A DNA stretch of 64,000 bases, taken from Scytonema sp035967975. GTDB taxonomy: Bacteria; Cyanobacteriota; Cyanobacteriia; Cyanobacteriales; Nostocaceae. Shown here piece after piece: positions 25,641-34,939 of the stretch; within the stretch, counting starts at the first letter, position 1; each line of letters starts with the position of its first letter. A program made the translations under genes and the position numbers. The DNA is taken from positions 12,083 through 76,082 of the forward strand of contig JAWQFQ010000016.1 in the NCBI GenBank assembly GCA_035967975.1, given 5' to 3'. The notes below the pieces were generated by a model, which saw only the letters and a program-made list of their open reading frames with translations, was not told where the DNA came from and did not search any database.

Positions 25641-28496
25641 CTATATTTTTTCGTCACTTTGCTGAAGTAACTCTTTCGCCTCCTCATTTAATTCATCTCC
25701 CCGAATCATGCTGACATAGGTTTTAGAGAAATTTACCAAACCAAGCAGGGGGTGATTTTGATATTTTTTCAGGTATAATGTACGCAATTCTTGCTCATCT
25801 GGATTATTTGCCACTGCTGCCAATAAACAGTATGCGGGATAATAGCGGCAGAAAGTTAGTTTGCCGTTATCGTCAAGTAACCATTGGGAATAGATACTTT
25901 CTTTTTTGGGAAAGAAAGCTTCCGTACTGTTGCGAGAAATGATTTCATATGGATATTTAAATCTAGTTACAAAAGGATCTACTGCTGATGTTTGAATCCG
26001 TCCTATTAGCCTGGTTGTCAAGTTAGCGAATATCTTAGGAGCAGATTTACAATGTAAGATACTTTCAGGCTCTTGTGCTGATAGGATAACTCTGATTCCA
26101 GCTTTTGCACCATTAGCACAAAGTCTTCCAATTAACTCGGCTATCGACTCGAAACTGAACAAAATCGGTGCTTCATCAAGAAAGAAAATACTTGCTTTAG
26201 ACGACAGTGCTCTACGTAAAGCTGCTGCATAAGCGCTGAGTGCGAGAACTGCTGCATCGGCTTCAGAACCTAGCGATCGCAACGCAAATACAAGTAGTCG
26301 AGCATCAGTTCTAAAACTAGAAGGATGGGCGATTGATTGACCTACTCGTGAGTTCAGCCAAAACTTTAATCGTAAACGTACTTGGTCTAATGAGTCAAGA
26401 ATTTCTTGACTGTTATTAGCAATGGAATCCAGCTTGATAAATCCAGGCGAACAATAATTGTAGAAATCTTTCAAAGTCGGAATATCATTCCATTCGGCTG
26501 TTCCTACTCCTGATTCAAAAGCCAATTTGTAGCGAAGTTTGATATCATCATCTTTAAAGAATGTTTCCAGAGCAATTGTAATAATACTCTCGATATTTGA
26601 TATCATCGTAGGACTGACACCTATAGGGTTTGTCCCCAGTACCATTGTCATTAATGTTGATTTCAAGAATTCCTTAAAATCTGTCATTCTCTCCTTAATA
26701 ATTTCTGGATCGTATCCTCTTAAATCAGGTAATTCAAATAGATTATTGAATTCTTTGGAAATATCAAAATATGCTCCTTCTGCTCCCATGAATTTGGTAT
26801 AGTCAGTGAATGTTGAACTACCATCTGGTTTGGGATAATCGAGTGCAACAACAGGAATACCTTGAGCAAGGGCTGGTGTTAGCAATCCGGCTACTAGTAC
26901 GGATTTACCAGAGCGAGTCGTACCGAAGACAGCAAGATTTTTATGTTGGTTGTACAAGTCAAGATGTACGGGGGTTCCGCCTTCTGAGGCGATAAGCTCG
27001 AACCCCGATTTATCTCCTGTTGCTGTTCGTACTAGAGGCGCAAGTCCAAGGACTTCAGATGAGAAATAGGGAAGTCGGCGATTGAAAGGTTTGGTAAGCA
27101 AGTTTTCCCATATAATAGGAGTCGTTTGTAGCCAAGTCTTCCAAGCATATTCCAGTTCTCTATCAACGACAGCGGGGCGTAAGAAGCAGCTAGAAAGATA
27201 CTGGCATGCTTCATCAAGGTTCTGGCGACTGTTACGATAGATACAAAAAACGACAGCGCTATGGATGGGGATAGACCCACGTAAAATGGTTTCTTGAGCA
27301 CGCACCGCTTCCTCAATGTTCATATTGGCTTTTACGTCAATTGACCCTTTTTCAGAAGACATGGCGCTGGAGGTAATTGACTGTTTGGTAATCCTTTGTA
27401 AAGCAGTTTTGGCAAGTCCCTGGTTGGCTTTAGATAATTGGCAGATAATTTCAGTATCAGATATTTTTTCTTTGGAGATGACCTCCCAAAGGTATCGAAG
27501 CTGTGCGTATTCATCTACCCATCCTTGGGGCTTTTCACTAAATTGGAGAACACCGATATACTTGTCTTGGAGTTTTACCCAACTGCGATCGAGAAAAGGA
27601 ACAGATTTTTCGTTTTCCAGCATCAAATGACGAATATGAAAATCACTTGTCTGGTTTTCGCGGAGTCCTTCCTCATCAAGAACCAAGGGATTGGGGATAT
27701 TGGGTGCATTGCTACGGTTAAACTGGTTCCAAAGAATTGACCATAGTTCCTCACTTGTGACGGCTCGTACTGAAAGTCCCATTGAGTTGGTAAAAAGTTG
27801 CTCCCACCGTTGGAACCCAGAGGTAAAACTATCGCGTAGAATTGCTTCTATTCGTTCAAGTCGGACACCGTGAATTTGTCCTGTAAATTGGAACCAAGCG
27901 TTTTGCACCTGTTTGATAGCTTGTTCTATCGCATCATTAGAGCGGCTGTCAGAGTCAGCAAATACGCTATAAGTACACCAGAAGCGCAAGAACTTATTTT
28001 TACGTATTCCTGCAGAGGTGAGTTCTGTAGCACGCAGGCGTTCTGACCGTATTAGGAGAGCCAGCTGTTCGAGGTCGCATTTCTCCTCTACCTTTTTCAG
28101 TTCCTGCTGGCGGAGGAAGTCGTCGGTAAACGAGCCTAAATGGATTGTCAAGGTTTCCTTGTCGGGAAGTTCTTTGAGTCCGCCTTCGATATTTTCAAAA
28201 ATCGGGATAATTTGTTCTTCTGGAAGGGAGGGGTGGATTCCCCTGACATCAAAGCAGAATTTGATTTGAATGTCTTGTTTCTTTTGAAGAATGAGCGCAC
28301 CAATGTCTTTACGACCAGCAAGCGAGATACTTGCAATCCCGGCTAAATGGGTGATATCTTCAAACGGTGTGAGGTTTTTGACAACTCCTAGCTGCTCTGG
28401 ATCTAGAGCCTTTCTACCAAGTTTATTCTTTGGCGAACCACTGCGATTGACGGGCTCGGAATCCTGCAAGTGGCGTTTTGAGGTAGTCGAAGTCAT
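25641..28496 (-). CDS. virB4: VirB4/TraC-like secretion ATPase
   Basis: This 951-residue protein is the main assembly ATPase of the mating channel. A TraC/VirB4 N-terminal domain spans about 1-480. The catalytic domain has Walker A V-F-G-T-T-R-S-G-K-S-V (about 513-523), Walker B A-S-I-F-F-L-D-E-A-P-I-L (about 775-786), and Q-E-P-E-S-I in the following sensor region. The length is in the usual range or slightly above. It follows the VirB3-like gene by 21 bp on the same strand, as in many conjugative operons. It energises both pilus biogenesis and substrate movement. Confidence 0.9.
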   Translation of the reverse strand: MTSTTSKRHLQDSEPVNRSGSPKNKLGRKALDPEQLGVVKNLTPFEDITHLAGIASISLAGRKDIGALILQKKQDIQIKFCFDVRGIHPSLPEEQIIPIFENIEGGLKELPDKETLTIHLGSFTDDFLRQQELKKVEEKCDLEQLALLIRSERLRATELTSAGIRKNKFLRFWCTYSVFADSDSRSNDAIEQAIKQVQNAWFQFTGQIHGVRLERIEAILRDSFTSGFQRWEQLFTNSMGLSVRAVTSEELWSILWNQFNRSNAPNIPNPLVLDEEGLRENQTSDFHIRHLMLENEKSVPFLDRSWVKLQDKYIGVLQFSEKPQGWVDEYAQLRYLWEVISKEKISDTEIICQLSKANQGLAKTALQRITKQSITSSAMSSEKGSIDVKANMNIEEAVRAQETILRGSIPIHSAVVFCIYRNSRQNLDEACQYLSSCFLRPAVVDRELEYAWKTWLQTTPIIWENLLTKPFNRRLPYFSSEVLGLAPLVRTATGDKSGFELIASEGGTPVHLDLYNQHKNLAVFGTTRSGKSVLVAGLLTPALAQGIPVVALDYPKPDGSSTFTDYTKFMGAEGAYFDISKEFNNLFELPDLRGYDPEIIKERMTDFKEFLKSTLMTMVLGTNPIGVSPTMISNIESIITIALETFFKDDDIKLRYKLAFESGVGTAEWNDIPTLKDFYNYCSPGFIKLDSIANNSQEILDSLDQVRLRLKFWLNSRVGQSIAHPSSFRTDARLLVFALRSLGSEADAAVLALSAYAAALRRALSSKASIFFLDEAPILFSFESIAELIGRLCANGAKAGIRVILSAQEPESILHCKSAPKIFANLTTRLIGRIQTSAVDPFVTRFKYPYEIISRNSTEAFFPKKESIYSQWLLDDNGKLTFCRYYPAYCLLAAVANNPDEQELRTLYLKKYQNHPLLGLVNFSKTYVSMIRGDELNEEAKELLQQSDEKI

Positions 28497-28517
28497 AGAG
28501 CAAAGTATCTGCGAGAA

Positions 28518-28859
28518 TTACTGGAATTGATTTATACGCTTTCTTTTGGACTTGCGTTTTTTCTTGGGTTGAGGTTGTGGAGGATTTGCGAGGGAGACAA
28601 AAGGTTTATAGCCACGGGTAATGCGGGGTGTACCGACAAACTTACCGAAAAAGGCTTTGTTTGAAGATACTGTCCACCAGGTAGCCCATCCCCAGGCGAT
28701 CGCCATTCCAGTTGCTAGCCAAGATTGTTGCATGAAACCCTTAACTACCATATAGCAGATGAGGGCGATCGCACTCCAAGGAACAATTTGGTCTGCGGGA
28801 AACGGTCCGAGGCGCGGTTGTTCTCCTAGTATGCGGTTGACAGTACGGAATTTATCCAT
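28518..28859 (-). CDS. VirB3/TraL-like small membrane protein
   Basis: This 113-residue protein has two close hydrophobic stretches (about 27-45, P-W-S-A-I-A-L-I-C-Y-M-V-V, and 47-65) and a very basic C-terminus (K-K-K-R-K-S-K-R-K-R). VirB3 proteins are about 100 residues, have one or two helices, and are encoded just before VirB4, sometimes fused to it. That is the situation here. The Lys/Arg tail is a notable addition. Confidence 0.65.
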   Translation of the reverse strand: MDKFRTVNRILGEQPRLGPFPADQIVPWSAIALICYMVVKGFMQQSWLATGMAIAWGWATWWTVSSNKAFFGKFVGTPRITRGYKPFVSLANPPQPQPKKKRKSKRKRINQFQ

Positions 28860-28918
28860 TTTGTTTTTGTTATAGGAGCGATTTTATCCACTCCTATGGA
28901 TTTCAAATATGTGTTTTC

Positions 28919-29482
28919 TTAAGCGCCACTACCAACGACTAATCCAGCAAGAATGTCACCAACTACAACAGTTATGGCGACAATAATTGGTGTTCTAGCT
29001 ATGGTTTGCCAGTCTTCATCGTTTCTAGCTGCTTGTACAACCCGTATTAGACCGATTGCCAAATAAATGAGGAACAAACCTCGTAATACAGCAAAGATAA
29101 AACCGGTCACTGTGGCGTCAATACCTGGAAAGTAGGCGGGGTTTTTGAAAAAGGTTTCGGCATTGTTCATAAACTGGGCGTTGGCTGGTGCAGTTGCAAA
29201 ATCTAAAATGAAGATTGCACCGACTAAGCAAAATAAAACAGTATAGATATTAATGCCATATTTACGTTGCCATTTCTCAAAATTGGTAAGTAGGCTGTTT
29301 GCTTCTTTAGGTAGCAGTGCAATGATGGCTGTTCCAAAAGCAAGACTTGCCATTACCATATTGTGAATGGAAATATCGGCAATCATCAACCCTGTCCCAA
29401 TTACCATCAAGCCAGCGATGCTACCATTTTCTTTCCAACTTCTGCGGCGCACAGAGGGATACTTATACTCTTGTGTTCTCAT
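28919..29482 (-). CDS. VirB2/TrbC-like pilin precursor (putative)
   Basis: This 187-residue membrane protein ends in two long hydrophobic helices (about 125-145 and 165-187) separated by a short polar loop with Arg and Asp, the hairpin layout of VirB2/TrbC pilins. An A-P-A-N-A-Q-F stretch near residue 100 could be a signal-peptidase site releasing a mature pilin of about 87 residues, with the earlier helices acting as a long leader. It lies just before the VirB3-like gene, the usual pilin position. The long leader is unusual. Confidence 0.5.
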   Translation of the reverse strand: MRTQEYKYPSVRRRSWKENGSIAGLMVIGTGLMIADISIHNMVMASLAFGTAIIALLPKEANSLLTNFEKWQRKYGINIYTVLFCLVGAIFILDFATAPANAQFMNNAETFFKNPAYFPGIDATVTGFIFAVLRGLFLIYLAIGLIRVVQAARNDEDWQTIARTPIIVAITVVVGDILAGLVVGSGA

Positions 29483-29894
29483 AAAAACCGATGATTTCCA
29501 AAATAAGTGAATGAAACTTTGTAGGAGTAATCAAGAAGTAAGAATGGTATAAAGGAGCCAGCTGCATGAGCGAATTTCTTCATCTGGAGTGACTGGCATT
29601 GTGTGGTGTGAGTTATAGGGAATATAGTTTTGTTTTATCCCTACACCTTACTCCCTATCTCCTACACTCTATGTTTACTGAATCTAAGCCTATTTTAGAA
29701 TTTGAATATCTGTAAAAGCATCTAATTTTTTTCTGATTCTTAGCTAAGAAAATATGAAAATAAGTACTGTATAAAACAGAAAAAAGTTGGTTGACAACTT
29801 TTAGTATTTAAATTATTGACTTGTTTCATCACAGTAATAGTCTTCTTCTGTTCTTTCTTTGCGTACTTCGTGCCTTCGCGGTTTTTAAATTAGT
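29483..29894. promoter_or_regulatory. AT-rich spacer, probable promoter region for the VirB2-VirD4 block
   Basis: About 410 bp without a convincing gene, between a terminator upstream and the VirB2-like start. It holds a fragment of the repeat element at 29840-29895 and AT-rich tracts. No single -35/-10 pair stands out. The promoter role is inferred from the terminator position. Confidence 0.35.
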
Positions 29895-29940
29895 TAAAAA
29901 ATGTAACCCTCAGTAGAGTAAGTACCGAGGGTTACGCTGA
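29895..29940 (-). terminator. Rho-independent terminator after the DUF192 gene
   Basis: On the minus strand, GTAACCCTC pairs with GAGGGTTAC around a 15-base loop and is followed by ATTTTTTAAC. It begins about 25 bp past the stop of the gene at 29965. This suggests that some transcripts stop before the VirB2-VirD4 genes, which would then need their own promoter in the 29483-29900 spacer. Confidence 0.65.
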
Positions 29941-29964
29941 TATACGATTGTGCAAAATTAGGGT

Positions 29965-30522
29965 TTATTTTTTGTCTTTGGTGTCTAGGAAGTGAAGTTG
30001 AATTTTCTTACCTTTTGTAAGATGTAGACTATCGGAACTACCAGCAGGTAATTCAATAATTTGGTTGACAGGGTAAACGGAATTATATTTAGGACATTCT
30101 CTTGTGGTACAGGGCGGTGCATTTTTGAAGATGTGTTTAATTTCTCCATCCTTAAGAAATATCATATCTAAAGGAATGTGAGTATCTTTCATCCACAAGC
30201 TAATAGATTCTGGTTTGTTGATAACAAATAACATTCCGTGATTGTTTGATATTGACTTGCGGAATTTGAGACCTTTAGATAGTTCTTTGTCTTTTCTTGC
30301 TACCTCTAGTTTGATGGTTTGGTTACCACTAGTAAAGGTTGCACCAATCGATAAATACTGGGGCAGGCGATTCCAAAAGTAGAGGGGTAGCGGTGAGAGA
30401 GCAGCAGTAAAACCGGCGATTGGTCCAATGACTTTGAGAATTTTGAGGAATAGACTTTTTTCTGAAGTTTGTGTTTGTTGAGTTTGAGGCTCTTTTTGAG
30501 TTGTTTGTCTTGTGACTTCCAT
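29965..30522 (-). CDS. DUF192 family protein with N-terminal membrane helix
   Basis: This 185-residue protein has one membrane helix (about 29-47) after a Gln/Thr-rich tail, then a DUF192 domain (about 65-180) with M-L-F-V and S-L-W-M-K-D-T-H-I-P-L-D-M-I-F-L, the family hallmark. An extra Cys pair (C-T-T-R-E-C) may form a disulfide. DUF192 proteins are usually small exported or periplasmic proteins of unknown role. Its place directly after the AAA+ gene and before the pilin-like gene suggests use in secretion or pilus maturation. That role is inference. Confidence 0.75.
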   Translation of the reverse strand: MEVTRQTTQKEPQTQQTQTSEKSLFLKILKVIGPIAGFTAALSPLPLYFWNRLPQYLSIGATFTSGNQTIKLEVARKDKELSKGLKFRKSISNNHGMLFVINKPESISLWMKDTHIPLDMIFLKDGEIKHIFKNAPPCTTRECPKYNSVYPVNQIIELPAGSSDSLHLTKGKKIQLHFLDTKDKK

Positions 30523-30567
30523 AGTTTTAGATAAATAAGGTGGTTACAACAGTATTTATGGTGTTTG

Positions 30568-32199
30568 CTAGCTAAAAATATTGATATTTCCAACAGCAAA
30601 CTTGCTTTCATCAAGAGGGCTACTAGGTAAAGCTTGTTGGTCAGCTTTATTCCGCATTGACTCAACGCGATCGGCTTCCCGAATGGCAAGCGGGTGAATC
30701 TGGCGTCGTTCTTCAAGCAGTGCTTCGATAGTCAGTTTTAGGGGTGGGAGTTCTGACTCTGTGTAAGTATCTTCTGCTGTCATCGTGCAAAAAACACTAG
30801 CAGCAGCACGCTCGACAATTGTCTGAATTTCTGCCCCCACGCAGCGGTTCGTCGCCTTCAGAATACGCCGCCATTCGTCCTCGCTCCAGGGGTCGTTACC
30901 ATTGCGGAACCTCTGGTCAAATCGGGCAGCATGAAGCTTAAATATCGTGTATCTTTCCCCGTTGTTGGGCAAGTCTACCTTAAATATGTAGTCAAACCGT
31001 CCGGCGCGGGTCAATTCCGGAGGTAACCATTCCATCCGGTTAACCGATGCGATGACCACTACCTCTGATGTGCGCTCCTGCATCCACGTCAATAGCTGAC
31101 CCGCAAGCCGTTTGGCGAGGTCATCATCTCCGGCGAAACCTTTATCGAAGTCGTCGAAGTACAAAATGACTTGGTTAAGCCTATCTGCTAACTTCAAGAG
31201 GCGTTTGAGTTTGGCTTCTGCTTGGTTCCCAAAACTTCTAAAGTTACCCCAATCAACCATAATGAGGGGAATACCCATACTTTGGGAGCAGGCTTTTGCT
31301 GCGTGTGATTTTCCTGTTCCTGGTGGTCCCACAAGCATAATCCCTTTAGGTACGCGTAGATTATATTGTTTAGCATCGGGAGCAAGCAGCCGCTTGAACT
31401 TTTTGAACGACTGCTGCATCAGTTCCAACCCTCCAAGTGGGACTTTTGGTGGGGGTAAGAACTCAATATCATACAAGCGGTTGAGCAGTTGAATTTTTTT
31501 TGATAGTAGGAGTTTGGCAGTCTCGCTGGAGTCTTCTAAATTTTGAGTCTTCTTCATTTCTTTTACAAAAGTAATAACATCAGAAATATACAACCCAGCA
31601 CTAGCGGTAGCAATTTTCGCCCAATCTTGGTCTGTGTATGTTGAAGGGAAAAGTTTGCTGGTCATTAAGTCGTCAATAATTTCTTGTGTATTTGGCAGTT
31701 CTTGTGTCCATAGTGGGATGAACGATGCGATTTCGCTTGCCATCTCGGCATTTGATCCAAGCAGTATAATCGTTTTATCGCTATCTTGGTTATGAAGTTT
31801 AAGGTTAATCAAAGACGACTTAATCCATTCTGATACCAGAAAGAAATCACTTTCTTGACTGTTACTTTTGAGCCAAGGGAAGAGATTTTCAACTATTAAT
31901 ATCCCTTTTCCCGGATAACTCTTCCAGAAATTGAGGATTTGAAAATAATCGGTTTGATTTTGTTTTCTGGCTGATTTATAGTTGTTAAACTCCCAAAAAA
32001 CAAGATTTTCAGCGCTGACGGTTAATTCTTTAATACTGTCTTCACTTAGATCCCATATGTAAGCTCTTTTATCCCAAAGTTGACAGTCATTAGCGATGCG
32101 GGTAAGAAAGCGTAGGCGTTCAGTGAGGGGTGATTCACAGGCGATAATGGGATGGCGATCGCTAAGAAGGTCTTCCAGATAATCCAAGATAGATCTCAT
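30568..32199 (-). CDS. Ycf46-like AAA+ ATPase of the transfer operon
   Basis: This 543-residue protein has a variable N-terminus (about 1-250) and an AAA+ domain (about 255-470). Walker A is G-P-P-G-T-G-K-S, Walker B is I-L-Y-F-D-D-F-D-K-G, and the arginine-finger region is L-T-R-A-G-R-F-D. This layout matches the cyanobacterial/plastid Ycf46 group rather than the VirB11 ATPases. It is the first gene of the long minus-strand block leading to the secretion genes, and may replace VirB11 as a third motor or act as a remodelling chaperone. No VirB11-like gene was found. Confidence 0.75.
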   Translation of the reverse strand: MRSILDYLEDLLSDRHPIIACESPLTERLRFLTRIANDCQLWDKRAYIWDLSEDSIKELTVSAENLVFWEFNNYKSARKQNQTDYFQILNFWKSYPGKGILIVENLFPWLKSNSQESDFFLVSEWIKSSLINLKLHNQDSDKTIILLGSNAEMASEIASFIPLWTQELPNTQEIIDDLMTSKLFPSTYTDQDWAKIATASAGLYISDVITFVKEMKKTQNLEDSSETAKLLLSKKIQLLNRLYDIEFLPPPKVPLGGLELMQQSFKKFKRLLAPDAKQYNLRVPKGIMLVGPPGTGKSHAAKACSQSMGIPLIMVDWGNFRSFGNQAEAKLKRLLKLADRLNQVILYFDDFDKGFAGDDDLAKRLAGQLLTWMQERTSEVVVIASVNRMEWLPPELTRAGRFDYIFKVDLPNNGERYTIFKLHAARFDQRFRNGNDPWSEDEWRRILKATNRCVGAEIQTIVERAAASVFCTMTAEDTYTESELPPLKLTIEALLEERRQIHPLAIREADRVESMRNKADQQALPSSPLDESKFAVGNINIFS

Positions 32200-32391
32200 C
32201 TTAAGTTTGTAGCGTATGTAGCGTAGTCAGATGCCATCTTATCTAGAAGGTATGGTGAATGAAAACTGATATTTTTCTAATTTTTGGGTAAAAAGATTAG
32301 AAACAAGTTGATGAATTTTCAGTATTTTGTTGATGACTGATGTGCATTGTAAATGCTGATAATCAATATACAGTATAAAAGGGAGCCAGCT

Positions 32392-32973
32392 ATGGCAAAG
32401 ACGCCAGAATATCCGATTGTTTGTATTCCAGAGTTAGTTAAACAGAAAAAGCAATTTATTCCGTTAGTTTTCCCAAACGGACAAGGAGATGCACCCATTG
32501 GCGCAAGTGAGGGATTGTTTGAAAATGTTCTTAAGCATTATTTTGGTGAAATTGTTTCTTCCCAACAAATGATGCTACCTCCAGGACATAGGTTAGCATA
32601 TACGGCTGATTTTCTGATTGTCGAGCCAAGCACAGGCTTACATATAGACTTGGAAGTTGATGAGCCTATCTCGTTTGCAACTCTTAAGCCCACCCACTGT
32701 ATCGGGGAAGATGACTACCGCAACAAGTGTTTTGTTGATGCAAACTGGCTAGTTATACGGTTTGCAGAGGAACAAGTCTCGTCTCAACCCGAACGCTGCG
32801 CTCGGTTTATCGCGGGTGCAGTTGCACAACTAACGGGTAATGATACTTATCGCCAGAAGCTAATAGATGTAGCGAAAGTGACTCCTATGAAACAGTGGTC
32901 GTATCGCCAAGCATTAAGTTTGAGTAAGAAAGATTACCGCCAGGGCTATCTGCAAGAGAGAAAAAATAGTTAA
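32392..32973 (+). CDS. DUF559/PD-(D/E)XK-like nuclease (putative)
   Basis: The ATG at 32392 has AGGGAG at good spacing and is preferred over an earlier start at 32353. The product has about 193 residues. T-A-D-F-L-I-V then I-D-L-E-V-D-E-P, then N-K-C-F-V-D-A-N-W-L-V-I-R-F reproduces the order of DUF559/Vsr-type restriction-endonuclease-like domains (acidic core, then helix, then V-x-R-F strand). The core Lys is not clearly present. It is transcribed away from the AAA+ gene. It could be a nicking or repair nuclease or a defence protein. Confidence 0.5.
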   Translation: MAKTPEYPIVCIPELVKQKKQFIPLVFPNGQGDAPIGASEGLFENVLKHYFGEIVSSQQMMLPPGHRLAYTADFLIVEPSTGLHIDLEVDEPISFATLKPTHCIGEDDYRNKCFVDANWLVIRFAEEQVSSQPERCARFIAGAVAQLTGNDTYRQKLIDVAKVTPMKQWSYRQALSLSKKDYRQGYLQERKNS

Positions 32974-33058
32974 TTAGACAAAAATCTGATTTTTAGTCTG
33001 TTTCCCAGAGTGATGGCGCGGATTCCCCAAGGGAAGCGATCGCAGGCAGGGTCTGTTG

Positions 33059-33424
33059 ATGAATAGAGGAGACTTGAGTACCGAACAGTGGGAGAGGTTA
33101 AAAACGCTACTTCCACCTCAGAAGCCGCGAACAGGTAAGCCAAATCAATACCACCGACAGGTTGTTAATGGCATCCTATGGATACTCAGGACTGGGGCAC
33201 CCTGGCCGGATATGCCGGAACGTTATGGAAAGTGGGAGAGTATTGCAACAATGATGATTTCGTCGGGAAAGCATCAACTAAAGCGGATTGTATTTCCTTG
33301 CGTTGCCGTTCAGATAATCTCATTTTCTAAATCGAGTGACAATTTACTGCCCAAGGGCACAGCCGTCCCACTTGTGGATGAGGCGAGTCAAAAATTAAAA
33401 GAAGGAAATAGCCAAGATAACTAG
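33059..33424 (+). pseudogene. IS5-family transposase 5' fragment
   Basis: The first 60 residues (L-S-T-E-Q-W-E-R-L-K-T-L-L-P-P, then W-I-L-R-T-G-A-P-W-P-D-M-P-E-R-Y-G-K-W) are the start of an IS5/IS1031-type transposase (DUF4096-like). From about 33242 the text leaves the family, so it is truncated and fused to unrelated sequence. It is not functional. Confidence 0.75.
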
Positions 33425-33537
33425 CATTGAGGGAAGTGGGGAAATGGGGGAGTGGGGATAGGTCTTGTTCGGTTGCCGATATTGTCTGTCGCCGCTTATC
33501 TTAATCGTTAGGTGTAAAATTATAAAACCTGATTCAT

Positions 33538-34662
33538 ATGACACACTTCGACATAAATATTCTCCGTGATACTAATAAAAAACTAATGCCAAAGGCTGAT
33601 TTTGACTCAGCATTCACCTTTTTTTATGATGAAACCAATAATATTAGAAAATTCTATGTAAGAGAAAGCGATTTCAATAGCTCATTCCAATCGAATTTTG
33701 TTTTGGGTGGTATAGTTTACGATAAGTCTAAACCTGATATTGAAAAATTGTTTAGTGAATTAAATCTCGAAAGATCAATAAAGGAAGTCAAACTAAAACA
33801 TCTTGCGAAAGGAGACTTTTTGTCTTGTCTAAAGTCACATAAATTAAAGTACTTTTTGAGATATTTATTAGACAACAACATCTATATTCATTATTCAACT
33901 GTTAATTTATTATATTATTCAATAGTTGATATAGTGGATTCTACCTATGTAAATTCAAAAACAGCTACAGAGTTAGGATATGAATTTTTATTGTTCTTAA
34001 AAAACAATCTTTACAAACTTGCCAAGTTGGAAATAGACGCTGTTGTCAATCTATTTTACAGTTTCCAGTATCCTAATATCAAGAAAGAGTCTGTTCTGCC
34101 TTTTATAAGTGCCCTGACTGACCTATTTAAAAATTACGAACATACGATTGAGTTTCGTGTGGGAGTAGCAGCACTCAAACAAATTCTTAAAGAATCGGAA
34201 AAAGAAAAATCGTTACCATTTCTAATGGGTGAAGAAGATTTTGTGCTCTTAAAAGACTTCTCTAACTTCTACTTGAGACCTATTTATCTGTTTAAAAACT
34301 CTCTTCACATTTTTGACAATGAAGATGTAGTTAAAGGTCTATTAAGCGAATTTGTTCTTTATGATGGAGAGAAGATGTTGGAGTCATATTCTTTTGAAAA
34401 CTCAAAAGATAATTTGTACATTCAAGCCTCAGATATTTTTGTAGGCTTGATAGGAAAGCTATCAACATTCATCAACACGCACTCTCATGCAGATATCGAG
34501 GGAAGCATTAAGACTTTGAGTGCATCTCAACTGGAGAGCCTTGATATATACTTAGAATTGGTTGAAAAATGCAATAAGAAAAACTTTGCTTTTCTTCACT
34601 CAGTAGACAGTCTTGAAGAAATGTCAAAAGTGGCGCTATTACATCACGTGAGAAATAGATAG
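33538..34662 (+). CDS. DUF3800 domain protein
   Basis: This 374-residue protein carries the DUF3800 signature: F-F-Y-D-E-T-N-N near residue 28, and Q-A-S-D-I-F-V-G-L-I-G-K near 300. DUF3800 proteins are predicted RNase H-like metal-dependent enzymes found in mobile and defence-rich regions. The gene is much richer in A+T than its neighbours, and it is Lys/Asn/Phe-rich, which suggests separate transfer. An IS5 remnant lies just upstream. No partner gene is attached. Substrate unknown. Confidence 0.7.
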   Translation: MTHFDINILRDTNKKLMPKADFDSAFTFFYDETNNIRKFYVRESDFNSSFQSNFVLGGIVYDKSKPDIEKLFSELNLERSIKEVKLKHLAKGDFLSCLKSHKLKYFLRYLLDNNIYIHYSTVNLLYYSIVDIVDSTYVNSKTATELGYEFLLFLKNNLYKLAKLEIDAVVNLFYSFQYPNIKKESVLPFISALTDLFKNYEHTIEFRVGVAALKQILKESEKEKSLPFLMGEEDFVLLKDFSNFYLRPIYLFKNSLHIFDNEDVVKGLLSEFVLYDGEKMLESYSFENSKDNLYIQASDIFVGLIGKLSTFINTHSHADIEGSIKTLSASQLESLDIYLELVEKCNKKNFAFLHSVDSLEEMSKVALLHHVRNR

Positions 34663-34728
34663 TGTACAATTGCCATTTGAACACTATATTTTCCGTAAAC
34701 GCCCTTCAGGTCAGCTTTACATTAAAAA

Positions 34729-34750
34729 CCCGTGAGTTAAAACTCACGGG
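34729..34750 (-). terminator. Hairpin terminator, minus strand
   Basis: CCCGTGAGTT pairs with AACTCACGGG around two bases. Read on the minus strand it is followed by TTTTTAATG. It lies 28 bp past the stop of the small minus-strand remnant at 34778, and can also end transcripts of the DUF3800 gene less efficiently. Confidence 0.6.
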
Positions 34751-34777
34751 CTTAATGGGTAAAGAGAAGTTTGATTC

Positions 34778-34846
34778 TTAGTTGCTAAATTCTTGCAAGT
34801 AATCAAAAACTGCTTGGGCGAACGCTCTTTCAACAAATGCGTAGTA
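34778..34846 (-). pseudogene. Short C-terminal coding relic
   Basis: The frame reads V-T-Y-Y-A-F-V-E-R-A-F-A-Q-A-V-F-D-Y-L-Q (plus E-F-S-N and a stop) and is open back to a stop at 34846. The amphipathic composition and the terminator just after it suggest the tail of a lost gene. Family not recognised. Confidence 0.3.
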
Positions 34847-34899
34847 AGTAACGCACTACTAGAAAAGTCAATTTTTGAAATTTAGAATAAGGCCCTAAT

Positions 34900-34939
34900 A
34901 AAAACACCCCTCTTTTTAATTTTAAAAAGGGGTGTTTTT
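34900..34939. terminator. Strong bidirectional hairpin
   Basis: AAAAACACCCC pairs with GGGGTGTTTTT, and the inner T- and A-tracts extend the stem. With A-runs on one side and T-runs on the other, it looks like a bidirectional Rho-independent terminator. It abuts the first CRISPR-like repeat. Confidence 0.7.

Noticed and set aside
34729..34750. CCCGTGAGTT/AACTCACGGG hairpin as an IS200/IS605 end
   Set aside because: No tnpA/tnpB remnant is nearby; a terminator for minus-strand transcription explains the T-run.
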